Source: JAICMB01 sp035295125 (lineage in GTDB: Bacteria; Acidobacteriota; Terriglobia; Bryobacterales; Bryobacteraceae). From it: a stretch of 64,000 bases of DNA. Position 1 is the stretch's first letter. Each line of letters begins with the position of its first letter. The stretch is taken from assembly GCA_035295125.1 (NCBI GenBank), contig DATGJP010000068.1, positions 186,001 to 250,000 on the forward strand, read 5' to 3'. The notes under the pieces are model-generated. The model did not search any database, was not told the DNA's origin, and saw only the letters and a program-made list of their open reading frames with translations. The position numbers and the translations under genes are program-made. Positions 43,394-52,640 of this stretch are shown piece after piece.

Positions 43394-43690
43394 ATGGCTG
43401 ATGAAGCAGATGGCAGCAAGGTCATTTGGTTCCTGGCAGGTGCCGCGATCGGCGCCGCAGTGGCGCTGCTCTACGCGCCCATGTCAGGTGTGGAAACACG
43501 CCGCAAGATTGCTCAGAAGACCGAAGAGGGACGCAGCGCTCTCGCCGAATCCGGCAAGGACATGTACGAAAAAGGGAAAGAGATGTACGAGCGCGGCCGG
43601 AAGCTGGCCGACGAGGCAGCCGAGATGTTCGAACGCGGGCGCAAACTCGTGGAAGGGGTCGCGGGAACCGGTGGCCCGCAGCAGGCGTAA
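43394..43690 (+). CDS. YtxH-domain protein
   Basis: A 98-residue protein of the YtxH (gas-vesicle-like) group: an N-terminal helix VIWFLAGAAIGAAVALLYAP (10-29), the conserved SGVETRRKIAQKTEEG, then an amphipathic coiled coil. The start at 43394 has GCGGAGG nine bases upstream; an ATG seven codons before also fits the frame. Its TAA stop shares an A with the ATG of the next gene, so the two are coupled. Often stress-associated; no direct function is known. Confidence 0.8.
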   Translation: MADEADGSKVIWFLAGAAIGAAVALLYAPMSGVETRRKIAQKTEEGRSALAESGKDMYEKGKEMYERGRKLADEAAEMFERGRKLVEGVAGTGGPQQA

Positions 43691-45276
43691 TGGCGAGCGC
43701 ACTTGCGGACACCATCGCGGCGGATTCTCTGCCGCCTTTCTCTAACGAAGCAGTCAGCGATTTTACAAAACCCCAGGACCGCGCGGCCATGGAGCAGGCG
43801 CTCGCCAACGTGCGCAGCCAGCTCGGACGCGAGTACGAGATCATCGTTGCCGGTGAGCGCGTCAAAACCGGCGATCTTCTGAAATCGCTGAATCCATCGC
43901 GACCCAGCGAAGTCGTCGGCATCCACCACAAGGCGACAGCGGAACTGGCTAATCGCGCGGTTGAGGATGCGCACCGCTACTTCCCCGAATGGAGCCGGAC
44001 TCCAGCCGCCGACCGCGTACGTATGGCTGCGCGCGTCGCCGATATTATCCGTAAGCGCAAGCTGGAATTCGACGCCTGGCTTGTCTTCGAGGCCGGCAAA
44101 ACATGGCCCGAAGCCGACGCCGATGTTTCCGAAGCGATCGATTTCTGTGCATACTACGCGCGCGAGATGGTGCGCTTTGCCAATCCCGAGCCCGTGGTGC
44201 AGTTGCCCGGCGAGAAGGACGAGATGATCTACATCCCGCTTGGGGCGGGCGTGATCATCCCACCATGGAACTTCCCGTTGGCGATCATGACCGGCATGAC
44301 GGTGGCTGCTCTTGTCGCCGGCAATACGGTGGTAGTGAAGCCGTCGAGCGACACGCCGACGATCGCTGCGAAATTCGCCGAAGTGCTCGCCGAAGCTGGT
44401 TTTCCGCCAAAGAGCTTTTCGTTGCTCGTGGGCAGCGGGGCGGTTGTCGGCGACGTTCTCGTGCAGCATCCCAAAACGCGCTTCGTCTCGTTCACGGGAT
44501 CCCGGGAAGTCGGTCTGCACATCAACGAACTGGCCGCGAAACCGCAAAAGGGACAGATCTGGATCAAGCGCGTGATTGCCGAAATGGGCGGCAAAGATGC
44601 CATCGTCGTCGATCGCGAGGCTGATATCGACAGTGCAGTGCAAGGCGTGGTCTGGTCGGCATACGGCTATCAGGGCCAGAAATGCTCAGCTTGTTCGCGG
44701 GCCATTGTCGACGAAGCCGTGTATGACGAGTTCCTGGACAAGCTTAAAACCAAGGTGGCCGAGGTGAAAGCCGGTCCGACAGACGAGCCCGGCTACTACA
44801 TGGGCCCTGTGATCAACGCGGGAGCGCAAAAAACGATCCTGGAGTATATCGAGGTTGGTAAGAAGGAAGGCCGTCTGGTGGCCGGCGGCACGGCTGGGCA
44901 CGGCGACGGCTATTTCGTGGAGCCGACCGTAATCGCCGACATCGGCCCCGAAGCTCGCATCTTCCAGGAAGAGATTTTTGGCCCGGTGCTCGCGGTGTCA
45001 AAGGCCCGGGACTTCGATCATGCTCTGGAGTTGGCCAACGCTACAGAGTTCGGCTTGACGGGCGCGGTCTACACGAAGAATCCGGAGAAGATTAAGAAGG
45101 CTCGCGAGCAGTTCTTCGTAGGCAACTTGTACTTCAACCGGAAGTGTACCGGAGCCATGGTCGGCGCGCATCCGTTTGGCGGCTTCAACATGTCGGGGAC
45201 GGACTCGAAGGCGGGCGGTCCTGACTACTTGCTACAATTCTTACAAGCTAAGTCGATTGCGGAAAAGGTGTCCTAG
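43690..45276 (+). CDS. RocA/PruA-type 1-pyrroline-5-carboxylate dehydrogenase
   Basis: A 528-residue aldehyde dehydrogenase. Family features: PPWNFPLAIMTGMTVAALVA, FTGSREVGLHINELA, EMGGKDAIVVD with the general-base Glu, and GQKCSACSRAIV with catalytic Cys near residue 335. The N-terminal extension (about 1-60) and the GYQGQKCSACSR motif fit 1-pyrroline-5-carboxylate dehydrogenase, which oxidises glutamate semialdehyde to glutamate in proline breakdown. No proline dehydrogenase is adjacent. It begins at the stop of the YtxH gene. Confidence 0.9.
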   Translation: MASALADTIAADSLPPFSNEAVSDFTKPQDRAAMEQALANVRSQLGREYEIIVAGERVKTGDLLKSLNPSRPSEVVGIHHKATAELANRAVEDAHRYFPEWSRTPAADRVRMAARVADIIRKRKLEFDAWLVFEAGKTWPEADADVSEAIDFCAYYAREMVRFANPEPVVQLPGEKDEMIYIPLGAGVIIPPWNFPLAIMTGMTVAALVAGNTVVVKPSSDTPTIAAKFAEVLAEAGFPPKSFSLLVGSGAVVGDVLVQHPKTRFVSFTGSREVGLHINELAAKPQKGQIWIKRVIAEMGGKDAIVVDREADIDSAVQGVVWSAYGYQGQKCSACSRAIVDEAVYDEFLDKLKTKVAEVKAGPTDEPGYYMGPVINAGAQKTILEYIEVGKKEGRLVAGGTAGHGDGYFVEPTVIADIGPEARIFQEEIFGPVLAVSKARDFDHALELANATEFGLTGAVYTKNPEKIKKAREQFFVGNLYFNRKCTGAMVGAHPFGGFNMSGTDSKAGGPDYLLQFLQAKSIAEKVS

Positions 45277-45364
45277 CGGGCACTGATCCTGGCCCCGATG
45301 CGAAGGGGACCAAGACAATATCATTCCAGGGTCAAATCCGAACGACGCGGCGACCGGGCGGCGT

Positions 45365-47698
45365 TTACTCGCTGCCCGGTTTCCCTTTTCTGACCACCTT
45401 CAATTCAATAGCCTGTGGGGCAGCGTAGACCGTCGGGAGGCTTGATCGCGTTTCCACGATTCCGGCGACATAGATGGTCTGGTCGACCGGCTCAGCCGAA
45501 GGCAGCACTTCGATCTTGAAGCTTCGCCGCGTCTCGTCCTCGTTTAGAAGCACGCCGTTCAATCCCAAGTCGGTGAGTTTCACGCGAGGGGGCAGATTCA
45601 TTACAGCGACGGGGACACGCCCCCGAAAGTCATTCTGCCGTTGAATATCGACGGTAATCTCGGCTGAGCTGCCCGGCTCCACTTCGATCACCTTGGTTTC
45701 CGAAGTCATCATGACATCGGATTGCGGAGCGAGCGAAATTAGCTTCAGATGATCCTCGGGACTCGCCCACCGCGTCAGTTGTCCCGCATGTCCGGCGATT
45801 TTCAACGGCACGGCCCGATCGAGCTTCGCGCTTGCGGCGGCGCTAAGGAGCAGAGTAGTGCCGACCTGACCTGGCGCGATTACGCCGGCCGTTGCTTTGA
45901 GTCCGGGCGGCAGATCTTCGAAGGCCACCTGGATCGGACCATCGAAATCATCCATGCGGAAAGCCGTCACGGTGACGGGAATCGTGCCGCCGACCGGGAC
46001 GTTGGGATTGCGCTGTCCGACGCTAAGCCGGAAATCGGGGCGCGGTTCGCGGATCGTCAGTCGATAGGCGTAGTCCGGGCCGCTCGCGCCGCGAACATCG
46101 CGGATGCGCACCTGGTAGTCGCCATCCGCGGGCGCCGTGAAATGCACCAGCGAGTCTTTGCCGTAGCCGGGACCGCCGTCGTCGTTTTGATAGTAGAGGT
46201 GCACCAGCGGCAGGCCGTTCGGCGTGAACTTGGTCGCCGGCGGATGAATCTGGACTTTGTACACGGGCTTGTCGACCGCATGCGCTTCCGTGCTGGTGTC
46301 AAAGTAAGCGATGCGCTGCCCGCCGAACGATTCCATCGCAAAGTCGGAATCGGGGCTGTCGGGGATGTTCTCCACACGGTCGATCTCGCCGCCGATCATG
46401 AGGTAGTCTCCAACCTTCAGCCCTGTGCGGTCCTGGATGCGTATTTCGCGTGTGGCCGAATCGCGGTCGGATAGCGCGGTGGAGGTTTGGGAAACCGCTC
46501 GCACGGTAGCGCGCTCAATCGGGCTGCCATTGGCGTCGAGCACTTCGACGATGGAGTCGAGTTGCGAACCGAGACGGCGGGCGTTCACCTCGAAAACCAG
46601 CTTTTCGTCCTTCCGCGCATGAAATCGGAAGTGATTCTCCGGTGTTGTGAGACGGCCGTTGATCGTGATCGGCGCCGCTACTGTCTGCGCTTGCCCGGCT
46701 GCGATTTCGGGTTCGCGGCCAAGGGCCAGCTTCAGCGTGTTGAACGAGTCGTTCGGGCGGAGCGTGAGGGTGTCTTCCGATTCCGGCGTCAGCTCGCCTT
46801 TCGCCGGCAGAGTCGCCAGGCCGAGGTCGTAACCTTGGAGAGCAACATCGCGCGAGGTGCCGAGTTGCAAGCCGAGTGGGTACGCGCCGGTGACGATCGG
46901 GAAACTGCCCACCTTGATCCGATAGAAATGGCTGCTTCGCCCGCTGCTCTGATAGTCGGCGACGCGAATGTAGTACGTGCCTGCTTTCTCGAACTTGTGC
47001 GCAAAACGAATGGCGTCCATTCCACCGTCAGTACCGAATTCCTTCACTAAACTCTGATCTTCGGCGAGAATGCTGACCACGGGCTGCAACGACGACCCAA
47101 TCGCGGCGGCGCCGTTGTCGAAGACGAGTTGCTCGCCGGCTTTGACTTCGATCTTGTAATAATCAACGTCCCCCGGCCTGGAGATCGTGCCGTTCAGGAT
47201 CGTCGGCAGCAGTGTCTGAACGGCGTTTTCCGCCGTATCGTTCGGTTCTTTATCCGGAGTTTCGCCGTAGTAAGGCTCAACGAGAAATCGCCCCACCGGA
47301 CTCGTGCCCAACGGCGTCTGCAAGCGAAAAGCGACCGGGCCGATCTCGGCGTCGGGCGAGACTTCCACTTCGATCGTCACCTGGTTCCGAGGCGGCAGAG
47401 GCCCCAAATCGATGGTGGAGAGGGTGCCATTTTCGCCGAGCCGGACCTCGGGCAGGTCGGGGAGTTCCTTCACTCGCAGGATTTTTCCGGTAACAGCCGG
47501 CTCACTAAAGTAAATCGCGCTGGCCTTCGCGAGGTTCAAACCCTCGACGGTGATCTCGGTCGCGACCCCGCGCGGCACGCCAACCGGCGAGACGAAACTC
47601 AGCGTCGGCGGCGTCGTGCGGTGACCCGTTGGCCAGTCGACCTCGGCCCCCGTGAGGAATCCTGCCGCCGCTAGCGCGAGGAAAACTGTGCGTGCCAT
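45365..47698 (-). CDS. Secreted PPC/IPT-domain protein of the DUF1501-PSD1 operon
   Basis: A 777-residue exported protein. After a signal peptide (about 1-18) comes an IPT/TIG-like segment (LSFVSPVGVPRGVATEITVE), then pre-peptidase C-terminal (PPC) domains, the first with EPNDTAENAVQ and GDVDYYKIEVKAGEQLVFD near residues 150-200, and a second with YRLTIREPRPDFRLSV. No protease domain is visible. ATG at 47698 has GGGAG seven bases upstream. It overlaps the end of the WD40 gene by 28 bases and closes the four-gene operon. Confidence 0.85.
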   Translation of the reverse strand: MARTVFLALAAAGFLTGAEVDWPTGHRTTPPTLSFVSPVGVPRGVATEITVEGLNLAKASAIYFSEPAVTGKILRVKELPDLPEVRLGENGTLSTIDLGPLPPRNQVTIEVEVSPDAEIGPVAFRLQTPLGTSPVGRFLVEPYYGETPDKEPNDTAENAVQTLLPTILNGTISRPGDVDYYKIEVKAGEQLVFDNGAAAIGSSLQPVVSILAEDQSLVKEFGTDGGMDAIRFAHKFEKAGTYYIRVADYQSSGRSSHFYRIKVGSFPIVTGAYPLGLQLGTSRDVALQGYDLGLATLPAKGELTPESEDTLTLRPNDSFNTLKLALGREPEIAAGQAQTVAAPITINGRLTTPENHFRFHARKDEKLVFEVNARRLGSQLDSIVEVLDANGSPIERATVRAVSQTSTALSDRDSATREIRIQDRTGLKVGDYLMIGGEIDRVENIPDSPDSDFAMESFGGQRIAYFDTSTEAHAVDKPVYKVQIHPPATKFTPNGLPLVHLYYQNDDGGPGYGKDSLVHFTAPADGDYQVRIRDVRGASGPDYAYRLTIREPRPDFRLSVGQRNPNVPVGGTIPVTVTAFRMDDFDGPIQVAFEDLPPGLKATAGVIAPGQVGTTLLLSAAASAKLDRAVPLKIAGHAGQLTRWASPEDHLKLISLAPQSDVMMTSETKVIEVEPGSSAEITVDIQRQNDFRGRVPVAVMNLPPRVKLTDLGLNGVLLNEDETRRSFKIEVLPSAEPVDQTIYVAGIVETRSSLPTVYAAPQAIELKVVRKGKPGSE

Positions 47699-48756
47699 AT
47701 GCTGCTCCCTACCTCCCACGTTCCGTTGAAGCGGCCGATGGCGAGACTCTTTCCATCGGGGGCGAATTGCAACCCGTAGACCCAGTCCGGTTCGGTCATG
47801 GATTTCACTTCGGTCAGGTCCGGGACGGTGAAGATCTTGACGGTCTTGTCCGCCGAAGAAGATGCCAGGTATTTGCCGTCGGGCGACCAGGCAAGACGCA
47901 GAATCGCGTCTTCGTGCGCGATCTGCGAATTCTCGAGTTTGCCGGCCTTGTCACCTAACGACCAGATACGAATGCTCTTGTCGAGCCCGCCGGCCGCGAT
48001 GTGTTTCCCCGTTGGATCAAGCGCCAGGGCGTTGATGCCGTCCTGCGGTTCCGATAACGTGTACAGCCGCTCGCCTGTCGCTGTGTTCCAGATTTTGACG
48101 GTTCGATCGGCAGCGCCGGAAATCAGCCGGCTGCCGTCCGGCGTAAACGTCAGGGCGTATATCGCGTCGATGTGGTCTTTGAACGTCCGGATCTCTTTCT
48201 CGGTGGCGACATCCCAAAGCTTGATGTACTTGTCGTAGCTGGCGGTCGCAATGGACTTGCCGTCGGGAGAGAAGACCGCGGCGTAGATGCAGTCCGAATG
48301 ACCCTTGATGGTGTGGACCAGCTTGCGATCTGCAACGCTCCAGATCTGAACTTCGCCTTTCCGGGCGGGCAAACCGCCGGCGGCAGCGAGCAGGGAGCCG
48401 TCTCGGGAGAATGCCACCGCGCGAACGCCGTCAGCCGCACCGCTTAAAACCGCGACGTCCTTCTTAGACGCGGGGTCGACCAAGCGGACCTGTTTGAACT
48501 CGGCGAGGGCAATGAGCTTTCCGTCGGGACTCCAGGCGAGGTCGTAGACAGGGGAATGCTGCGCGGCCGCGGCAGCACATGCGATACAAGCCAACAGCAG
48601 GATAAAGCGGACTCCTGTCTTCTCAAAAGGCAGGGTCGAAGCCTCGATGTGCGGCGGGGTGAGGAAGGGTGGAGCAGGCGGTTTCGACTGCCTTTGCACT
48701 GTGCGAGAATGCGCAAGCGACACCGAAACCGCCTGCGCCATCTTTCGTAGGTACAT
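47671..48756 (-). CDS. Exported WD40-repeat protein with a repeat-derived N-terminal tail
   Basis: A 361-residue beta-propeller protein. About seven WD40 blades can be followed (LAWSPDGKLIALAEF, VFSPDGKSIATASYDKYIKLW, LTFTPDGSRLISGAADRTVKIW and so on). A hydrophobic signal-like segment FILLLACIACAAAAA lies near residues 50-64, but no start codon sits just before it. The nearest good start, ATG at 48756 with AGGGA six bases upstream, adds 48 residues that translate repeat copy C (QRQSKPPAPPFLT). It overlaps the PPC gene and starts just after the PSD1 stop. Confidence 0.82.
   Translation of the reverse strand: MYLRKMAQAVSVSLAHSRTVQRQSKPPAPPFLTPPHIEASTLPFEKTGVRFILLLACIACAAAAAQHSPVYDLAWSPDGKLIALAEFKQVRLVDPASKKDVAVLSGAADGVRAVAFSRDGSLLAAAGGLPARKGEVQIWSVADRKLVHTIKGHSDCIYAAVFSPDGKSIATASYDKYIKLWDVATEKEIRTFKDHIDAIYALTFTPDGSRLISGAADRTVKIWNTATGERLYTLSEPQDGINALALDPTGKHIAAGGLDKSIRIWSLGDKAGKLENSQIAHEDAILRLAWSPDGKYLASSSADKTVKIFTVPDLTEVKSMTEPDWVYGLQFAPDGKSLAIGRFNGTWEVGSSIWHAQFSSR
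48663..48740. repeat. REP/BIME-like element, copy C, inside the WD40 gene's 5' end
   Basis: Left arm GGAAGGGTGGAGCAGGCGG at 48663, inverted right arm CGAAACCGCCTGCGCC ending near 48739, about 35 bases apart. On the coding strand it reads through without a stop and gives the peptide SKPPAPPF, matching copy B's AKPPASPF in the same frame. Confidence 0.75.
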
Positions 48757-48764
48757 GACTGTCC

Positions 48765-51197
48765 CTAGTGATTGAAGAGGAATTCTTTGTCGGTGAGCAA
48801 AGCCCATAACATGTCTTCCAATCCCTGGCGGCGCGAAAGCAGCATCGCCTCGGGCGTTCCCTTCGCGAGCCGCGCCTGCTGCAGGTTTGCAAGCAACGCC
48901 GCCTTCTCCGATTCCCTGGGGTAGCGGCTGAACGACGTCAGAAACACCTGGTCGACGATCCTCGAATCCGACAGGCCCAGCTTCAGGAATAACGTGATAT
49001 ACCCATCCGGAGCGCTTAGCTTCTTGTTCAGGGTGTCGCCGTTGATCACATGCAGCGCTTGCCCAATGGTGGCATCCGACGAGCGCTCGGACGAATCGCA
49101 AACCTGCCGAGCCGGGCGTCCGAAGACCGTCAGAAACTCGGATTTCACCTGCGTATCGGGCAACTGCAGCGCTCTCGTCCCCGCCGGATAGCCTCCAAAC
49201 GCGGTCGGTACGCCGGTCACCTGCGAGTACGCATCCAGGATGACCTCGGCGGGCAACCGCTTAATGATGTATCGCGAGTAAAAAATGTTGTCGTTCTGAT
49301 TCGTTGCGTTGGCTTCCGAGGAAAGCTGATACACGCTCGATTGCATAATGGTGCGGATCAGATATTTCACGTCGTACCGGTGCCTCACGAAGTCCTCGGT
49401 CAAGGCGGTGAGCAGTTCTTCGTTCGAGGCCGGGTTCGTAGCACGTACATCGTCGACAGGATTGACCAGCCCCCGGCCCATAAAGTTGCCCCACACGCGA
49501 TTCACCAGCGACCGCGCGAAATACGGGTTGTTCGGGCTCGTCATCCAGTCCGCGAATACAACCCGACGGTCAACCGGCGAGTCGATTGGGATCGATTTCC
49601 CGTCTAGCGGCGTCGGTGGCAGAGGCTTCAGCAAACGCGGATGCATGACATCGCCGGAAGTCTTGGCGAAGACGACATCGTCTCCAGGCTGGTTGCCATT
49701 CTTGATTCCAACGCGCGCAAACAGATTGACCAGCTCGTAGTATTGCGTCTGCGTCCACTTCTCGAGCGGGTGATTATGGCAGCGCGCACACGTCACCCGC
49801 TGGCCGAGAAACGCTTCCGTTGACGTCTCCGCCAGATCGATTGGGTCCTTATGCAGCACGAAATAGTTCAAGGCGCCGTGTTCGCGGCTGCTTCCGGAAG
49901 TGGTGAAGATCTCGCGCGCAAACTTGTCCCACGGCTTGTCCTCTTTCACGCTCTGGCGGATCCAGTCGTAGAACGCCCACATCGCATTGCTGCGCAGCCT
50001 GCGGCTCGATACCAGCAGCAGGTCGGACCACTTATATGCCCAGTAGTCGACGAACTCGTCGCTCTCCGTGATGCGGTCAATCAGCTTCTCGCGCTTGTCC
50101 GCGCTCTTGTCGGCCAGGAAATTCTCAACCACTTCGGAAGTGGGAAGCACTCCGGCGGCATCCAGGTAGGCGCGCCGCAGGAACGTCGCATCGTCAGCCG
50201 GTCTCGACGGCGCGATGTTTAGCTTGCGAAGCTTGTCGACGACCAGGTTGTCGATGTAGTTATGGCGCGCAAAACGATCGTAGGCATCCGAGGCCACCTG
50301 GTTCGGATACGGAACCGTGAGGCGCGAGTATGAGACGTGGCTGGAATACCACAGCGTCACAGCCGCTTCGCCCGGGCCGTTCATTTTCACGCGGCCGTTA
50401 TCGTCGACAGATGCAGTGCCTTCGTTGTTCGACGAATACTTCACCCAATGCGTCACGTCCTCGACATGGCCGTCCGAGTATTTTGCTCGCACTATGAGCT
50501 GCTGCTGAGCTCCCGTCTGCAAGGTCGCCGCCGCAGGGAACACCTCGAGGTTCGTGACCTCGGGATCGTTCTCGCCAGGAGCCGGCGCGCCCTCCGCGAT
50601 CCAGCCGGAAATGATCTTGTACTCCAGCGAATCCTTGCCGAACCGCTTACCGCCTCCGTGCGGAATCGTGAAGGTTGGCTTGAGAAGGATCAGGCTAGCG
50701 GGCGGTTCCGCCAGCGACACACGGCGGCCGACGGATTGACGCGTGAGAGTGTCGTAGTCGACATCCGGATCATACCCGCGCAGCGTCAATTTAAACCCGT
50801 TCTTTCCCGCGAGAGCTCCGTGACATGCGCCCTGGTTGCAACCAACCTTCGTCATCACCGGGATGACATGATTGCGGAAGCTCCAGGTGAACGGAGCTTT
50901 CACCCCTTTCACCACCACGTGCGCCGTCGCGCTCTGGCCGTTTGCCAAACCAGTGATGTCGGTCTCGCCGTCGCTTGCCGGCTTCACCATGCCGCTTTCA
51001 TCAACGCTGGCGACGGCCGGGTTCGAAGACGACCACTTCGTTTTTGCTGTCAGATCCTGCTGGAAACTGCTGGACGTGAATTCGGCGATCAATTGCTGGC
51101 TCGATTCCGGAGTCGAGAGCGCCACCTTCGCCGGTAAGACTGCAAGCGAATCACCGGCCCACAAGACTACCGGCGTCAATAAAACCAGGTACTTCAC
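48765..51197 (-). CDS. PSD1-type (DUF1549/DUF1553) secreted protein with Big_2 domains
   Basis: An 810-residue exported protein with a signal peptide (1-19). Bacterial Ig-like (Big_2) modules lie near residues 20-95 and 210-300. A cytochrome-like CxxCH-like piece GCNQGACHG is near 120 and CARCHNHPLEKW near 485. DUF1549 (about 310-500) and DUF1553 (about 545-790) follow, with RSLVNRVWGNFMGRGLVNPVDD marking the latter. This is the PSD1 family abundant in Planctomycetota and Acidobacteriota, nearly always beside a DUF1501 gene. Function unproven; polymer degradation or electron transfer has been suggested. Its ATG overlaps the DUF1501 stop by four bases. Confidence 0.92.
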   Translation of the reverse strand: MKYLVLLTPVVLWAGDSLAVLPAKVALSTPESSQQLIAEFTSSSFQQDLTAKTKWSSSNPAVASVDESGMVKPASDGETDITGLANGQSATAHVVVKGVKAPFTWSFRNHVIPVMTKVGCNQGACHGALAGKNGFKLTLRGYDPDVDYDTLTRQSVGRRVSLAEPPASLILLKPTFTIPHGGGKRFGKDSLEYKIISGWIAEGAPAPGENDPEVTNLEVFPAAATLQTGAQQQLIVRAKYSDGHVEDVTHWVKYSSNNEGTASVDDNGRVKMNGPGEAAVTLWYSSHVSYSRLTVPYPNQVASDAYDRFARHNYIDNLVVDKLRKLNIAPSRPADDATFLRRAYLDAAGVLPTSEVVENFLADKSADKREKLIDRITESDEFVDYWAYKWSDLLLVSSRRLRSNAMWAFYDWIRQSVKEDKPWDKFAREIFTTSGSSREHGALNYFVLHKDPIDLAETSTEAFLGQRVTCARCHNHPLEKWTQTQYYELVNLFARVGIKNGNQPGDDVVFAKTSGDVMHPRLLKPLPPTPLDGKSIPIDSPVDRRVVFADWMTSPNNPYFARSLVNRVWGNFMGRGLVNPVDDVRATNPASNEELLTALTEDFVRHRYDVKYLIRTIMQSSVYQLSSEANATNQNDNIFYSRYIIKRLPAEVILDAYSQVTGVPTAFGGYPAGTRALQLPDTQVKSEFLTVFGRPARQVCDSSERSSDATIGQALHVINGDTLNKKLSAPDGYITLFLKLGLSDSRIVDQVFLTSFSRYPRESEKAALLANLQQARLAKGTPEAMLLSRRQGLEDMLWALLTDKEFLFNH

Positions 51198-52573
51198 GAA
51201 AACAACTCCGAAATGGGCTCCACACCGCGATCGACAACCGGGATCGGCCTTCCCTGTGCACCTGGAAGCTCGACGCGCAGATCGATGCCCAGCCCATGGA
51301 AAATGGTCGCCGCCACCTCGCCCGGCGTCGTAGGACGATCCTTTGGCGCTCCGCCGATATCATCCGACGCGCCCACGGCTTGCCCGCCCTTAATTCCGCC
51401 GCCCGACATGACCACGGTCCAGCATTGCGGCCAATGGTCGCGCCCGCCCGCGGGGTTCACTTTCGGCGTCCGTCCAAACTCTCCGAACGCCACCACCATC
51501 GTGTCGTCAAGAAGCCGGCGGTCCTGCAGTTCCTGAAGCAGCGAGCTGTACGCCATGTCGAACATGGGGCCGACCAGGTCGCGATAGCAACTGATGGGGC
51601 TGAACGGCTTAGAGCCGTGAATGTCCCAGGTGATCTCGTCGAACACCGTTTCGAACATGTTGATGGTGACGAAACGGACGCCTGCTTCGATCAGCCGCCG
51701 CGCCAACAGGCAGCTTTGGCCGAAGCGGTTCATGCCGTATTTCTGACGTACTTCCTCGGGCTCGCTGTGCAGTTCGAAGGCCGCACGGGCCTTTTGCGAC
51801 GACATCAGCGTATAAGCCGAGTGGAACGTGGAATCGAGCAGCCGGGCGTCCTGCGAGGTTTCGAACATGCTGACGCTCTTGTCCACGGCTTCGCGCCAGT
51901 TCTTGCGGCGGTCGACGCGCAGAGCCGTCAGGTAATCCGGCGGAAGCATGTCGGGCACCTTGAAATTGGGATCCGATGGGTCGGCATTTAGCACAAACGG
52001 ATCGTACGACTTGCCCAGAAATCCGGCGTTCTGCCCGTGCGGCATGTTGCCGCCCGTATTGCCGATCGGATGCGGCAGAAGCACATGCGGCGGTACGTCG
52101 CCTTTGGAACCTTGCAGCTTGGCCTGCACACAGCCGATGTGCGGATACTCGATGCCGCCCTGGAAAAGCCGACCGGTCTGCATCATCTGATGGCCGGTGT
52201 CGTGGACCGCGGCGGCCGTGTGATACATGCTTCGGATCAACGCGAATTTGTCCGCATGTTTCGCCATGCGCGGAAAATTCTCGGAAATTTCAATCCCGGG
52301 AACGTTGGTCTTTATCGGCTTATACGGCCCGCGAATCTCCACCGGAGCGTTCGGCTTCATGTCCCAGGTGTCGAGCTGAGACGGTCCGCCGACCAGCATC
52401 AACATGATGCAATTCTTGCCGGACTTGTTGTTGTCGGTGAGACCTTGTGCCTTGAGACCGGTGAGTTGGGTAAGACCGAGGCCGAGCGCGGTGAGAGCGC
52501 CGGCGTGGAGAAAATCTCGCCTCCGGAGCCCATCGCAGAATTCGACGGGTCGGTCGGCGTCCAAACGGAACAT
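51194..52573 (-). CDS. DUF1501 sulfatase-like protein with a Tat signal
   Basis: A 459-residue protein. The N-terminus has RRRDFLHAGALTALGLGL, a twin-arginine signal. The DUF1501 core, related to alkaline phosphatase/sulfatase folds, shows MLVGGPSQLDTWDMKPNAP near 60, SMYHTAAAVHDTGHQMMQ near 115, VVAFGEFGRTPKVN near 360 and GRDHWPQCW near 375. It heads the operon DUF1501 > PSD1 > WD40 > PPC, each coupled or overlapping. The catalytic activity of the family is not established. Confidence 0.93.
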   Translation of the reverse strand: MFRLDADRPVEFCDGLRRRDFLHAGALTALGLGLTQLTGLKAQGLTDNNKSGKNCIMLMLVGGPSQLDTWDMKPNAPVEIRGPYKPIKTNVPGIEISENFPRMAKHADKFALIRSMYHTAAAVHDTGHQMMQTGRLFQGGIEYPHIGCVQAKLQGSKGDVPPHVLLPHPIGNTGGNMPHGQNAGFLGKSYDPFVLNADPSDPNFKVPDMLPPDYLTALRVDRRKNWREAVDKSVSMFETSQDARLLDSTFHSAYTLMSSQKARAAFELHSEPEEVRQKYGMNRFGQSCLLARRLIEAGVRFVTINMFETVFDEITWDIHGSKPFSPISCYRDLVGPMFDMAYSSLLQELQDRRLLDDTMVVAFGEFGRTPKVNPAGGRDHWPQCWTVVMSGGGIKGGQAVGASDDIGGAPKDRPTTPGEVAATIFHGLGIDLRVELPGAQGRPIPVVDRGVEPISELFS

Positions 52574-52640
52574 GGAGCCTCCCCTGTGAGGTAATTATCT
52601 CTATGATTCTACCGCGCCAACGAAGATGCGTTCAGAAAAA

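Noticed and set aside
45277..45364. Partial inverted repeat (CCTGG..CCAGG) between the aldehyde dehydrogenase and PPC genes as a mobile element end
   Set aside because: Arms are short and imperfect, no second copy is seen in the window and no transposase is near.
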